DNA of 64,000 nt from Clusia tigrina (GCA_920105625.2 OV050031.1:217362194-217426193); one strand, 5' to 3'. Positions 24,340-38,400 are shown, numbered from the stretch's first letter. The notes: generated from the letters alone by a model not told the origin. A program made the numbers and translations.

Positions 24340-25012
24340 TGATAGAATTCAAGGTCTCTCTAATTTTCACAGGTTTTTTAACATCTGGATTTCAACGATC
24401 TCTGCATCCTCATATACGAAGATAATATTATATGATTTTCACTACCCAGTGGGAAACTGTTCAAAGTGTGGAAAAATCATGGCTCATCTCTGCAGATCAC
24501 CATTATATGCTAGTTAAGGTTACACAGGTTTTTCCATATCTGGAATTCAACGATCTCTGCGAAGTTGCATCATCAACATTGAGCAAATTTAATTTAAACG
24601 ATCTTAACTACCCAGTGGGAAACTGTTTGAAGTATGGAAAAATCATGGTTCTTCTTTACAGGTTCCCATTATACCCAAGTTCAGGTTTCACAGGATTTTC
24701 AATATCTGGTATTCAACGATCTCTGCGAAGTTGCATCATCAACATTGAGCAAAGTTAATTTAAACGATCTTAACTACCCAGTGGGAAACTGTTTGAAGTA
24801 TGGAAAAATCATGGTTCCTCTTTACAGGTTCCCATTATACCCAAGTTCAGGTTTCACAGGATTTTCAATATCTGGTATTCAACGATCTCTGCGAAGTTCC
24901 ATCATCAACATTGAAGAAAGTTAATTTAAATGATCTTAACTACCCAGTGGGAAACTGTTTGAAGTATGGAAAAATCATGGTTCCTCTTTACAGGTTCCCA
25001 TTATTCGCAAAC
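24340..25012 (+). repeat. 166-bp satellite, about four copies
   Basis: The word actacccagtgggaaactgt falls at 24,441, 24,607, 24,773 and 24,939, a constant 166-bp spacing. Copies 2-4 are nearly identical and the first is diverged. The last copy runs straight into the (AT)n tract. Confidence 0.92.
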
Positions 25013-25218
<206 letters not shown>

Positions 25219-25259
25219 GTATATAAGAATTGCTTTTCCCTTGCATTTTCTAAGAATTG

Positions 25260-25640
25260 ACGAATATTAAATCTCTGTACGCTCAATGATCTTCCCCTAT
25301 GGTCCCTATAAGTATTCTACTGAAATGAGAATCCCGGCTAACAAAGTCTCGCGAAACATTATTTTAAAGACGTCTGAGAGTAAGTACTGGGACAATGGGT
25401 CCTGAACAGGCTTAGATGAGTCCTATGACAGCCATACAACCAAGTTTGGGAACGCAAAAAAATGCAAAGTCTATAGTCAAAGTTGATCATATTCTCTAAT
25501 ACTATCACTGGACTACTTAATTCAATGAAGGAATGAATTCAATGAACTACTTGAAACCAATGAACACACCCAATGATTAACTATTGTATATTAAGATGAT
25601 AGTCCAGTGAAGGTCAGTGGAGAGTTCGGGGATTTTGAAA
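25260..25640 (+). repeat. Dispersed duplicate, copy 2
   Basis: Diverged copy of 22,035-22,405, in the same orientation 3.2 kb away. It ends where a hAT-type miniature-element fragment begins. Confidence 0.8.
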
Positions 25641-25733
25641 TCACTCAGAATCGTGGTGAATCCACTCAGAATCGTGGTGTGTCCGCTACGGACGCTGACA
25701 GTGAAAAAGAGTTTCTTTTCTCTGGGTTCTCTG
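25641..25733 (+). mobile_element. hAT-type miniature element, 3' fragment
   Basis: It carries the doubled word cactcagaatcgtggtg, then ccgctacggacgctgacag and a terminal sequence ttctctgggttctctg. This terminus is the inverted form of the CAGAGAACACAGAGAA start seen at 14,273. The 5' terminus is absent. Confidence 0.65.
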
Positions 25734-26607
25734 ATAGTAACTGCCTCTTTGGAAGTTGAAATTTGAAATCACAAAATTGACAAACAAGAAATAGAGACCA
25801 GCATATTAGATGCCAATACTGATAAACTTTGAAGGTAACTTTGTCCATTTCCCTGGTCACACACACACAATATGGCACTAATGCTGATTGATGCGGGGGT
25901 ATCGCAATGGATCCATAGTGGTCTGAGTGGCTCTGTAGACCGGCTGCCACGACAACCTCAGCTAACCTAATTAATGCTTCCCGAGGGTCACGTTTTCTTT
26001 TAATTTTATTACATCTCTCAATAGTATTATTCCCAACAACAAAGCCCGACTATGATGCTCTTTACCTTCCTAATATCCCATCTAACTTTGATATTTCAGT
26101 AATTTTACTCCCAGAATATTTGAATCTCTCTCAAAAAGTAATATAGAAGAAATGACGCGGTGTTTCCAATCACTTCCACCATTTCTACCCACCTAACAGG
26201 ACCTTAATCGTTGTTGATGCCAGAGAAACTGTGTGCGTGTTGTTCTCGAGGATAGTAAATATGGTAAAATTAAAATTGCTTTCCCTACACTTCAATGCAT
26301 TTCCTTCTGGGTGACTAAGGAACAGTGAGAGCCCTGTCGACACTCTATTACCTCAGCTATTTTATCATGGCTGCCTTCTTCTTCATTTCTAGCAAGCGTT
26401 GAAGTCGAAATATTGGAGAACAAAAATTATTAAAAATATGCAATAACTGCGGCTTGAAGCAACTACTTTCCACTTCGGGACACTGCTAGCGTGTACGCCG
26501 TTGTATCCCCTGCTCTCACACCAGATCGCCACAAGTCCCCGGCAGATCACTTAAGACCCGTTTACTAAATAATAACTTTGTTTGATTAGTTGAAGGGGTT
26601 TTGTCGA
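25734..26607. other. 3' flank and probable 3'UTR of the syd-1 gene
   Basis: This lies directly downstream (minus strand) of the syd-1 stop. No further coding exon was seen. The stretch to about 25,975 ends cgacaacctcagctaaccta on the plus strand, which resembles a LINE tail. Confidence 0.45.
26005..26010 (-). terminator. Candidate poly(A) signal AATAAA for syd-1
   Basis: A canonical AATAAA on the minus strand lies about 600 bp beyond the stop codon, in a short AT-rich patch. It was the first canonical signal noticed downstream. Transcript data are lacking. Confidence 0.35.
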
Positions 26608-28397
26608 TTATTTGAGATCATCGTATTCATCGCTGCCGTTTTTCGAGTCGCTGCCGGCATGAAAAGCGGCCATAGATGAAGCACGATAATTGTGGCCAGT
26701 CTGGTCAGTGGAACCATAAGAATTGCTGCCATTATTACTACCATTGCCGGGTGCAGCGGCCCCACCAGCACCGTTACTGTGAGCCGCGGTGCTGCTGGAG
26801 GGCGCTTCAAAGGCGTCTAAGAATGGATTTGTGGCGGCATATTGGACCCTGTACGTACCTAAAGTGTGATAATTGCCAGCGCCATTGGCGGCATAGCCAG
26901 TGGTGCTGCTGCTACTGCTGGTGTTGTGGCTGCCATTGCCGAAGGGGCGTGTGGCCGTCGAAGAGGCATAGGAGGAATTCGTATAAAAATCATAACTGCT
27001 GGTGGAACCAGCCATGGAACTAACACCGCTGCTGCTAGCAGTTGGCGCGCCCGAAGAGTACGCACTGGAGGTGGCCGAATGGTACATGACGCTGCCGCTG
27101 GCATTGGTAGCGTTGCCGCTGGCGACATTGGTGCCATTCTTGGGCAGAGTACCGTACAGATGCATGGCATTGTGAGTGCTATGGGAGCCGTTCGTTGGGA
27201 ATGGGCTGCTGCCGGCGCTGCCTCCGCCACCACCAAAGATGGTGCTGCCGAGGCTTCTGTGTTCTGAGCTTTGATGCTTATTGCTAACATAACTACTGGC
27301 TACGTTTCTAGTATCATTAGTGTAAGTTGTAGTTGCCGTTGCAGATATGGTGGCTCCTAAGTGGGTCGCCGCCTCCCTCTCTGCGGCAGCTGATGCTGTT
27401 GCCGATGCCAAACTGTCGAAGAGCCGTCGTCCACTCGATACTATGGATGATGATGATGATGCGGATGCGGTTGGCTCCTTCGCTGCTCCACTACTAATAC
27501 TACTACTTATTTGTCTAGACGGTGAAGACACCTTGTGGCTGCTGCTTATATTAGTGTGATTGGTTTCCGTTGTCCCATACGCTGAAGAGGATGAAGCGTG
27601 CGCCGACAGCGTTGAGGCGGTCGACGCTGAAGTGGTGTATTTGCTGATGGCGCCAGTTGTGGTGCTCGGCTTGCTTGTGCCCGGTTTGCTTGTGCTCGTC
27701 GAGGTCAGATGGTACGTACCTTTGGGGATGCTGTCCTCGTCCGGCGGTGATGGTGAGTCGGGCGATTTGATGGGCGTGAATTGTACGCGTGGTTCCCTCT
27801 TCAGATACTTCGACATCAGCTGCGTGGTGGTCAAGGCCTGCGATTGTGCCAGCAGAGCATTGGTCGATGCGGACGACTTGTATGATATGAGATCGTCGGA
27901 GTCGTCGGACGAGGTGGTGGTCGCCGACGTGGCCGTGGAGCCGGCGGCGCTCAATACGGTCGCCTGCGACGATGAGGAAGATGATGTGGCGCTGGATTTG
28001 TTACGCATCGCTTTGTAGTCCTCGGTCGAAAGTGAGGATATTGTGGACTTGGATGCTGCGGTTGCCGCTGCCACTGCCGCCGCTGCTGCTGCTGTTGCTG
28101 ATGAACTGTAAACCGAGCTGCTGCCATAACTGTTGCGCGTTTTCGCCGTCTCGCCATACTTTGGGTAACCGCTATCATCGCTCTTCGCCTGAGGTTTGTG
28201 CGGTTCGTAAAAGTCAACGCCTTTGCGTGTCGTTGTTGTTGCTGCTGCTGCTGCTGATCCTGGAGTTGTGTAGGCATCATCTGGGGCTGTTTCCTTGGGG
28301 GTTTTCTTGTGGTTAAGGGCGTAGGAGCTGGCGGATTCTTGTATTTTGACTTGTTTTATTGAGGAGGGCGAAGCACCGCGCTTGATTGTGTCAGTAC
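26608..28397 (-). CDS. syd-1: syd-1 last exon (Ser/Ala/Thr-rich C-terminal tail)
   Basis: This exon is 1,790 nt including the TAA. It starts TDTIKRGASPSSIKQVKIQE after an aag acceptor and continues in low-complexity sequence rich in Ser, Ala, Thr and Gly. More constrained islands are YKAMRNKSSATSSSS, LLAQSQALTTTQLMSKYLKR-EPRVQFTPIKSP, STGRRLFDSLA-like SSGRRLFDSLASA, MHLYGTLPKNGT, SSYDFYTNSS, NYHTLGTYRVQYAATNPFLD and the end DSKNGSDEYDDLK. These islands are candidates for partner-binding motifs. Confidence 0.95.
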
Positions 28398-31300
28398 CTT
28401 AAGAAAAAAAGATCAGAGCACAATTTTTAATTAAAAACTGAGTGGGCGTGTTTATGGGTATGTGAGGAATTGGCAACGGTTTATTTACTTTTACCTGATC
28501 CCGAACCAGAACCGGTCGAGGCCGAGCTACTGCCGGGGGAGGGTGTGCCTGGAAGTGGCAGTGGCGATTGGTCGGGAATTGCTGAGCCCGCTAAGCCCGC
28601 CAATTGATGGGGCTGCAATGAGAGAAACAAATCGAGAATTTTTCTTGCGGGCTTTCTCTACAAAAACATAAACAAACGTGCAGGGTGCATTTTTGGGTTA
28701 AAACGAGTACGTTGTGGCAATAGTGAAGTGGTGGAGGAAACATTTTAGTGTTTAAGCCAGGCTAGTTGCTAAGAGTTAAGGATAGCACGTGCCGTAACGC
28801 CACAGGAAGGAAGCATACAGAATATCAACAGGAACACTCGGAGTCAACACAAATTTAGAGTGCAGTTCAGTACGCATTGTCGGTGCTTTGAAGAAATCTT
28901 CCATATACGAAAATTTTGAAAATAATAATAATAAAAAGTACACAACGTTTGTTCTTTCTCTGATCGAATTAGTGGGTACACATACAGACATAAATTTGTG
29001 TTAAGTTTCTCAGTGGTGGTACTTGAACACTTAGCATAGGCAACACAGATCATGCAAATTTGGTGCGCTTGTAGTGTGAAAGGTGCCAATTTAAACAATA
29101 TCAAACAATACTTTATATATACAGGTTTATAGGATCGGGGTTGGGGGAAGTAGTGTCAAAGTCTGCTGTGCAAAAGCGAAGGCTAAATTTAACTGTCGAC
29201 CATACCCCTCCAGCTGATAGAAGTGAGATTCATACTACCTCTAAGTCCAGTTCGACAATCGATGAATCAAAACTGAGTGAAAAGTGTTTAAGAGGGGGAA
29301 TGGATCTTGACAATAGGGAATAGCTTCCGTCTTCTTATTATCGTAAGCGACATATAACTCGGCATACTGAATTCGCACATCTACGTAGATATATTTCCAA
29401 GGGGTGAAAATGCTACCATACGAATTCCTCTAGGTCGCTTATGATACCGTGGCGGTCAAGGGCCGATTTGAATAAAACACTGTGCAGACAGTTAGAGGCA
29501 AGTTCCAGATTTGCAGAGGACTGACAAGTTGAAGTAACCTGCTGACCAACTGACTTCACTACCTCATGCTTATAGAAGTGGCGTAGGTTGGAGAACCGCC
29601 GAAGAAAGAGGTTCCTAAATACTCAGGCATTGATGCCCATTGTACTATTCGGTAGATAGAAATGGAGTAGGTTAATGCTTACCTAGAGAAACAATGGTGA
29701 GTACGATGTGGTCTGGGTTGTGTGCCTCAAAGAGCAGAAAAAATCGTATATAATTTACCGTAGTGAAGAGTTTTGCAGCGACTTATTGGCAACCAATGAT
29801 TTTGTGACAATGACTTTCAAGTCAATAGTAAGTTTAAACCAAGGCTATCAAAGTAACCCAAGAACATTTAGTTGATGTTCTTTGGTTTAGCAGCGAGGCA
29901 TCTCACTGGTTAGTTAAAATTCGATGATTGCCTGTCAATTAGACATAATTACTTGGGATGCCTTGAAGTGAACTTCCTTCTCTAGCGCCGATTTCTCATT
30001 ATTTGAATTTCCTTGCCAAAGTTCAACTTAATATCTATGCGAAATAGATGCTATCAGCAGAGCTAAATTTGGAGTCGGCGAAGCAGCTGACATTCTCTGG
30101 TAATATTCGGAACCTCGCTGATTTAAATGAGCTTGATCAGAACTGCCAGTTCAATGTAATCTAATGTTACAGATTGGATTTGTGTTTTATTATTGCTGCT
30201 ATTTAATTATGGGAAAATTTCACAAACAAAAGTCAGTTGGTCCTCCGCAGTATTCCAATCTTTCTGAAACAATCATCTTCAGAGAACTTCAGAGAAGTAG
30301 CGAATTTTTGACTGAATGGCTTTGCAATCTAGCAAATTTGTCATGCGGGACGATGATAAATAAGAAACTTCCTTTGCATCCTGTAACAAAAAGGTCACAT
30401 CTTATTACAAATTTTGGTCAGCGGCTTCATCAAGGTATTCTTCCATCGTTATGAGAAATGATGAGAATCGGTTTGATATACTACAGTGATTTTTGTCTGC
30501 TCACTAGTATTTCTAAGAAATTAGTTTCGAAGATGACTTAACTAGGTAGGTAGATTGAGCGGCTGCTTTAAAATGCTAACTTGACCTGAATTGGCTATTT
30601 GGGGCAACGCATGAGACACAAGTCCCGTTCCGTCTCATATGTCCAGCCATTAGGATCTTTTGATGAAGCCATTTATAGGTATTAATATTGTGTCTGATAT
30701 GTCCCCCAGAGAGAAGAGGAAATAGCCACCCAGGAAAGTATTTCTTCTTTTGCACAGTGCTGAAAAGGTGCATGTCAGATGTTCAATAGAAGACTTGTGT
30801 GACAAAAATGGTGGGAGAATATGATTAGTCTCTGAGCTGACCTGAGAATATGAATAGTCTCTGAGCTGGCCTGAGAATATGAACAGTCTCTGAGCTGACC
30901 TGAGAATATGAATAGTCTCTGACCTATGACAATACATTAACAACAGTTCTTGAAGTGAAGATCAGGGTCATTCGACAAAAGACTAAACATTTAGTTTTCT
31001 TTATGGAAAAGACTACCACAAACACTAAGGGATATATCGTATCACCTCTTGCTAGCGGAAAAGATAATGAAAGAACATGACTTTCGACTACTTCCTTTCT
31101 TTAGACAAGGAACATCTAGGTAGAAAAGGACCTGATGCTTTAATTGTGACGCTTCGACATCACCAAACGGACGAAATGCTATGGCATTACGGAAGAAATA
31201 CCGGTACTAAACCAATAGGATACGAGGTGTGATCAAAAGATAACCGTTATTTTCATCTTTTCGTGAGTTACGTATGTTGGATGATCACACCCCGTATAGT

Positions 31301-32456
31301 AGATCGGACAGTTGTGATCACATGGATCAGTAATGACCAATGTATTATGCCACGAAAGACCTTTTAGGTCACAGTGTCGGCCATGGGGCAAACTACTAAA
31401 ACAAAAATATTATATTATTATCAAGTCTTGGTAACGAGCCTTGAAGACCATACAATATCAGGGACTAAATGTGACTAAATAGGTAATAAATATTAACTTC
31501 AAAATACCAGTGCAATTTTTTGCAAATATTCTACAGACTACAAATCAGGCAGACATCTATAATTTGTTCTAAATATTCTACAGAACGAAAATCAAACTGG
31601 GCTCTAAAATCTGTTCTATATATTTTACGGTCTAAAAATCAAACTGGGCTCTAAAATCTGTTCTATATTCTCTACAGCCAGAAAATCAAGCTGCTCTCTA
31701 AAATCTGTTCTATATATTCTAAAAACAAACAAATCAGTTGGTCCTCAAATACAGAATTAAACACAATCCTCTTCTGAGACCATGAATAATGGACCCAAAC
31801 ATGAACATAAAAACGGACATGATAGAAATATTCAGATCGATTGAGAAAATTAGGCCAGGAGCTGGAATAGGGAATTTGGTCCTTGGAAAAACTTAGGTTT
31901 GCACAAATGTGTCATAGCAGCAGTTCTCGTTGTTGTTGTAGTACCACGAATTTTGCAACTAAATGGAAATAATGGAAAACAATAAAGAAATATGCAAATA
32001 AAAGGAAGGACATTCATACAAATACGTTGATTGAAACAAACATAACGGGCAGCATGAAATGAACGGCAATTTAATACAGGGTTTTTGTGTAGTGTTAGCA
32101 TGGTTTCTAAGTGTCGCGTTGCAGTGAAGCGCCCGGGTACAAACAATTAACTTGAATCGAATTGGGGTTAGAGAGAGAGGGGTCAATTTGTTAGCAATTA
32201 CATTTTATATACATACATAATACATTCACAGTATCATTACCACATGCTGTACACGAATAGAATAATATTGTATAAAAATATATAAGTCTATGCAGTATTT
32301 TGGTATTACGAATATTGCACTTATTAATTAGAATTAGAGAACGAGTATGATTGATGAGGTGTGATTCTTGAGTTATGATGTTAGTGTGGATTAATGATGG
32401 GTTCATGATATACAATGCGGAAGAATATATCCATATATATAAGTATATATACATAT

Positions 32457-32493
<37 letters not shown>

Positions 32494-35400
32494 GATGGAG
32501 TCGCCTTTCATGTGTGTGGATATGGCACATGAAGATGGCTTTGTGTGTGTGTGTGTGTGTTTAGTGATTTTTTACCAGTAGTGGGCCAATCATGCTATAA
32601 AATCCGACATCAAAAAACAATTATTTGCATTACCACCACCGCAGCAGTATCGTTATCATTATCATTATAATTATCATTATCATTAGAGCATTGTCATTAT
32701 TATCAATATCATTATCAGCACAGCAGAAACGTGTACGTACGCCAAAAAACAATCAAGTTCAATTAACAAATCGTTTTGTTCAAAAGCTCAAATTAACTGA
32801 AATGCTGCTTCACATAAACAATGAAAATGTAAAGAAAAACAAAACAAAAATCATTTAACTGAAGTTATTAATAACAAAAAAAATAAACAGAACAGAGAAA
32901 AAACATATAAAAATGGCATGACGTTTCGTTATAACAAACAAAACATAAAAATGGCATGGCGTTTCAGTATAACAAACGGTCAACAGGAGAAGTTAGAAGA
33001 GCATAAATATAACGGAGTTGTTGTTGGTGGTGTTGTATTGTGATGTGTTGTTGTGTGGTGTGGTGTGGTGTGATATGTTGTAGTGTGGTGTGGTGTGGTG
33101 TAGTGTCGTGTGGTGTAGTGTCGTGTGGTGTAGTGTGTTGTAGTGTGGTGTGGTGCAGTGTCGTGTGGTGTAGTGTGGTGTGGTGTAGTGTGGTGTGTTG
33201 TAGTGTGGTGTTGTGTTGTTGCATGTGGAGTTTGTTTTGTTTCAGCAATTTCCGTTTGTGTTGTGTGTGACTTCCTATAGGATTCTGGTGTAACCTAACT
33301 GAGGTGGAGTGTACGGTTACAAGAACCCTGCCAGAATAAGTTAGAACTAACCGGAGACAAAACAAAGACACACTGGAAATTAATTGGACAACTAACTAAC
33401 ACATCGTGTCTATGTTCTTTTTGAGTTGACGCTCAGAGCAATATAAACACAATGTCCTACGATTGGAACTGAAGATAAAAAAGCAAATCCCCAATAAAAA
33501 TCTGAAGCTACGACATTGAGCTGTGGATACGACAAGGGAGATACTGACCTGGAGCCAACCGTTGGTTACCGTATACATCACGTGATCAAGTTTCTATGAA
33601 GAGGTACAGTTGTTCAAGAATAAATTAGTACATTCATTTAAGGATCTGCAAGCAAATGAAGCTTTAAGTTAAAATGAGCTCAATCTTATGATAGAGTAAA
33701 TCAATCTAATGGAATCTTCATTATTGGAGTGGCTTTCGATAGATCAGAAAGAGCCATGAAAAACCAGAAAAACAATGGAGTATCAAGTTAGTAGTGACGA
33801 TGAGAATATCAGAAAATCAAAGGAAAAAGGCAAAAATTTACATGGTCAAACATTTTTAAATAATTTTCAAATTTCGATAGACTTCACCACACTCAGAAGA
33901 ACCTCAAGGTTAGGTTAGGTTAGACTGGCTGGCCTTTAAGGCCACATATAGACCTACAAGGTCCTTTGCGGTGCCAGATGGATATCCATTTAAGAGCTAT
34001 AGTATAAACAGGGAGACGCTCTTAGAAAATCTTAAGAGAGAAACTGTCCCTAGTTGTGCGGCCTCTTCTAGTCATTCAAACCAGGGGGCTTCCAGATGTG
34101 ATAAGCGTGTTTTCGATATTGGGGGGCATAGGTATAGTAGATGCTCCAAAGTTTCTCTTGTGCCTTTCTCCCCACATTTTTGGGAGCCCCATCCTTTTAG
34201 CGGGTACCGCCCTTAGAAAGTGACCTACTACCGTTCTGCAGTCCTCGGAAGTGCCAGTATCGATTTGGTTTGGGTGCCAAGAACCTCAAAATATTATGCA
34301 AAATTTGTATTTGAAAACTCAACCGAGTTTAAATAAATTTATTAACATTCACGTCAATAAATTCGTTGAGAAATATTCTTAGTTTATTAAAATTTTTCTA
34401 ATTGTTTCCAGGTAATATTTTTCTTCAATTCATTCTCAGTTTAGACTCACCTTTTTTGTATTTGTACATTTCTAACTCATTTTCTTTTTGTTGTAATACA
34501 TTTGAAATAAGTTCGCCATTTAAACCGGAGAATTTTGCTCAGTTTCTGTATCTTTCCAACATTGTAAATTACAAGGACACCAAAGACCACCACAACGAGT
34601 CTTCAGGGCAAATTAGCTATACTTGCACTCTCCAGTAATGCCAAAAAGGAACGAGTAAATCAGAAAAGAAGACGAACGAATGTTGAAACAGCTGATCACA
34701 TTTCAGAGAATGAAATTAAAGAAGGAGGATTTAATAACGGCTTCTTTATTGAAATTCAGCAGATTGCTAGGACCAATGGAATGAAATACATACATTTAAA
34801 TTCCGAATAAACGCTACTGACCTAACATCATAAGTAACGGTGATATATTTTAATACCAATCCACGACGATATATTTTAATACCAATCCACGGAGAATTAA
34901 AAAGGGAGATCAAGAGGCATATTCTGAAAGAGAACAAAAACATCGTGGGGAAATGGGGTGATTTAAACCCAGGCTGCAGTGGAAGACGAATAAAAATTAC
35001 TTGACGGAATTCATCGCGGGGGAACACAAAGTGCCTATGGTGGGTTACTTTTGGGACAAAGCAGTGAAAGGACTACAAAGTTACTGAAGCCGTCTCACAC
35101 CCAGCTGGAGAATAGCGGATTATCAACAATATCTGATCTTACTAATGGTGATTTAGTATATCTTTGGTGGTGTTATAACCTTTTCAAATTTTTATGGTTT
35201 GATTTTGAAAGGGAAACTGTGGTATGGGGACAGAGCGAGACAGAGAAACAGAGACATAGAAAAAGAGAGACAGAGAGAATGAGAGAAACAGAGACAGAGA
35301 GACAAAGAGACAGAGAGAAAGGGAGACAAAGAGAATGAGAGAAACAGAGACAGAGAGACAAAGAGACAGAGAGAAAGGTAGACAGATAGAATGAGAGAAA

Positions 35401-38400
35401 CAGAGACAGAGAGACAAAGAGACAGAGAGAAAGGGAGAGATAGAAAAAGACAGAAAGAGAGAAAGAGAGATATAGAAAAAGAGAGAAATGGGGAAAGAAT
35501 GATAGAATCAAAGAGAGAGTATGCCGGTTGAATCTTTCTTTAGACTGTCCTGGTTTGTGTTACGAAACTGTTTTTGAAAGAGTGGTTTCTTTTTGTAGAT
35601 TTTAAATTATAATGAAAGAAACAAAGAAAGAGTTGGAGAATAACATAGATAACCCCTCAGTGATTTAGAGATAGAAACACAATTCGCGATCAATGCAGGC
35701 AAAAAGGCTTAGGATATAGCTTCAAGTATACTAATGTCAAAGGAAGATCGAAAAATATAAGGACTACAACAGAAGATTATATGCTGAAAGAATGGGAGAA
35801 GAAAATTCCTATAAGAGTAACAAGCATAAGGACGAATCATATCATCATATCAGCATATTTAGACGAATCAGGGTTATATACAAATAAGGGTCTTATGAAC
35901 ACTATCGAAAGTTTCTGCTCTAGCATTGAGTTTAGCTCGAACCCTCAAAAAAGTCCACACTCTTATTAAGTGGTATATTTGGTTAATAATTTATTCACCA
36001 CTGTGGTGAATATTTTCTTCCTCAGATTTGAATAGGACTGTGGACAGTGAACTGAATTTCTTACTCGAAATACATGTGAAACATATTGATTCATTAATTC
36101 ACCACGGTGGTGAAGATGTTCTACCTCAGTTTTGAATAGGATTGAAATTGAAATGTGGAGATTCAATTAAAATTGCTCATTCGAAACATATTCGAAATAT
36201 ATTGATTTATTTATTCACCACTTTGGTGACAATTTTCTTTCTCAGGTTTGAAGAGGACAAAATTTGGAAAATCGAGATCGAATTCAAATTTCTTATTCGA
36301 AATATATTCAAAATATATTGACTATTTATGCACCGCTGTGGTGCATATTTTCGTTCTCAGGTTTAAATAGGACTCAAATCATCTTCGAAACATATTGATT
36401 AATTTATTCACCACTTTGGTGAATATTTTCTTCCTCAGCTTTGAATTGGACTCAAATTGAAATGTGGAGATTGAATCCAAATTGCTCATTCGAAGCATAT
36501 TGATTTAGTTATTCACCTGTGTGGTGAATATCTACTTCCTCAGGATTGAATGGGACTCAAATTGGAATGTGGAGATTGTATTCAAATCGCTTATTCGAAA
36601 TATATTCGGTATCATTTTCGCTAGGAATCAGATTAAAACAATAGTGGGATACTAATATTAATACTTGGGAATATACTTCAAGTCCCTTGCTTGAAATCGT
36701 ATGTGGGTTTTTAATAAAATTATAGGTATATTCACATATTGTAACAATATCTCTACGAGATTGTTCAGAGACAACTCGACGATAATAATCGATAATCGAC
36801 AAGTACATACTCCAGATATATTGTGAAAAGTTTTCAAATCAAGATGGCATAAATATATATTCCTGATATATTGTGAATACTTATGAAATCAGGATGGGAT
36901 CAAACATGGTCCTTGAACCAAACATATTTATATTGTATTTCATAAACATTTCTCTAATTGTCTTCTGACACTGTTGATTGGAGTTGTATTGTATAAAAGA
37001 ATAGTTTAAAATAGACTCTCACAACTTGATTCCTATATGTGAGTTTGCTCAAAGAAAACCATAACAACACCCTTTATACCCAACTCTGGAGTGTTCACTC
37101 CAATGTGGTTCTAATTTTTAAAAGGTTCCAGAAGAAATTCGGTATCTGCATAATATTTATAAGATATTATAGAAGCCTAACAGCTTTTGTTGGAAATCGG
37201 TCGAATCAGATATGATAGATCAATAACAGATTCTGTTGAAATCTAACTTGTAAATCATTTAGTAAAAGGTTCCTAACTCCACTGGCATATTATGCTGTAT
37301 TTTGGGAGTGACACCCACAAGAAATATTCGTACTTCTCCAACTTGGCTAAACAATGAGGACGAAATGATTGAAACTTCAACTCTCTGAAGGGTTGCTGTG
37401 ATATGCATCTCCTTTAATTCGAAATATCATAACGACTTGTAATAGAAGCATATTCCTTGATTCCTGCCTGGAAGCTTAATAATTTCTTTATATTCTCATA
37501 CAGAGGCTCAACTTGTCTTCCACAGTGTTCTTGTTGTTGTTGTAGTTGTTAAGGATTAGTTGGTTAGTATTGCATATGTTGTTAGTTTCATTATATTGCT
37601 GTATTAGTAGCTGATGTTGTTGGTTGTTTGTTTGTTGTTTGTTTGTTTGTTTACCTGTTGCACCGCTTGTTGCAAGGCTCGAGGCGATTGAGCTAACTGA
37701 CCCACTACTGATTGATACAGATGACTGTTGACTGTGGCTGAGAGCGGATGATGGCCTTGGGAGAGTATGTTGGTTACCGAAGTGGACGAGCGTAGAAGAT
37801 TGCCCGCCGCCATGAGCTGCTGCTGCTGCTGCAGTAGAAGTTGTCTGTCCGCTTGCAACGCACTGACTTTGCTTCCACGCTGCCCTGTTGACTCGCCGCG
37901 CCGACCTGTCTACATAGGACTCTGTATTAATCAATATTAATATGAACGTAAAATATTGTTCAATTCTTTTAAGAGGGTGGGGGAGGGGGAGTTGGAAGAA
38001 CTGGGAACTGGGCTCTGTTTGGATGGGAACTATGTAACATAAAACGAACTGAAAATATACAAACGAAAAATGCACAATAAACAATCAGGGCGGCAGTTTG
38101 AACCGCTCAGACCTCATGAACATTTTTTGATCTTGATAGATAAGAGAAGAGTTGCATGTGTCGCTTGTGCTGGTGTGGCACAACGTGACTTTGTTTGCTA
38201 GGATAACGGTTTCTGTGCCGTGTTCTTAGTTTCCCGGTCTATGCTTTTTTTCTCTCTTAGTGTTTCTTTCTACAAGCATTGCTGAGACACGAAATAAAAG
38301 ACAAAGAGAGAGCAGAATCAAAGGAACGCTGTAATTACGTTACCTGAAACAACACCGGCCATATTCACCATGCTGCCACCGCCGACACCCACACCCATAC

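Larger units (their letters stand above)
28613..37654 (-). other. syd-1: 9.0-kb intron of syd-1
   Basis: This intron is bounded by the donor at 37,654 and the acceptor at 28,613. No exon was recognised inside. A 60-codon plus-strand frame at 29,141-29,323 may be a LINE ORF1 remnant, but this is uncertain. Stretches such as 29,660-30,810, 32,600-33,000 and 36,620-37,480 hold no recognisable gene or element. The repeats and mobile-element pieces seen inside are listed separately. Confidence 0.8.

Noticed and set aside
27560..28018. 152-codon plus-strand frame and other frames across 26.6-28.3 kb
   Set aside because: These lie opposite the low-complexity syd-1 tail, whose codon bias keeps several frames open. 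The minus-strand frame matches the known protein.
32964..33371. 135-codon Thr/His-rich minus frame and its Cys/Val-rich plus partner
   Set aside because: Both come from the pentamer repeat.
35173..35511. 112-codon Ser/Leu/Phe-rich minus frame resembling a membrane protein
   Set aside because: Reverse strand of a polypurine tract. The hydrophobicity is compositional.
37488..38084. 198-codon minus-strand frame
   Set aside because: It reads exon I in a different frame and runs through the flanking intron. The frame used by syd-1 is fixed by phase and by its recognisable text.
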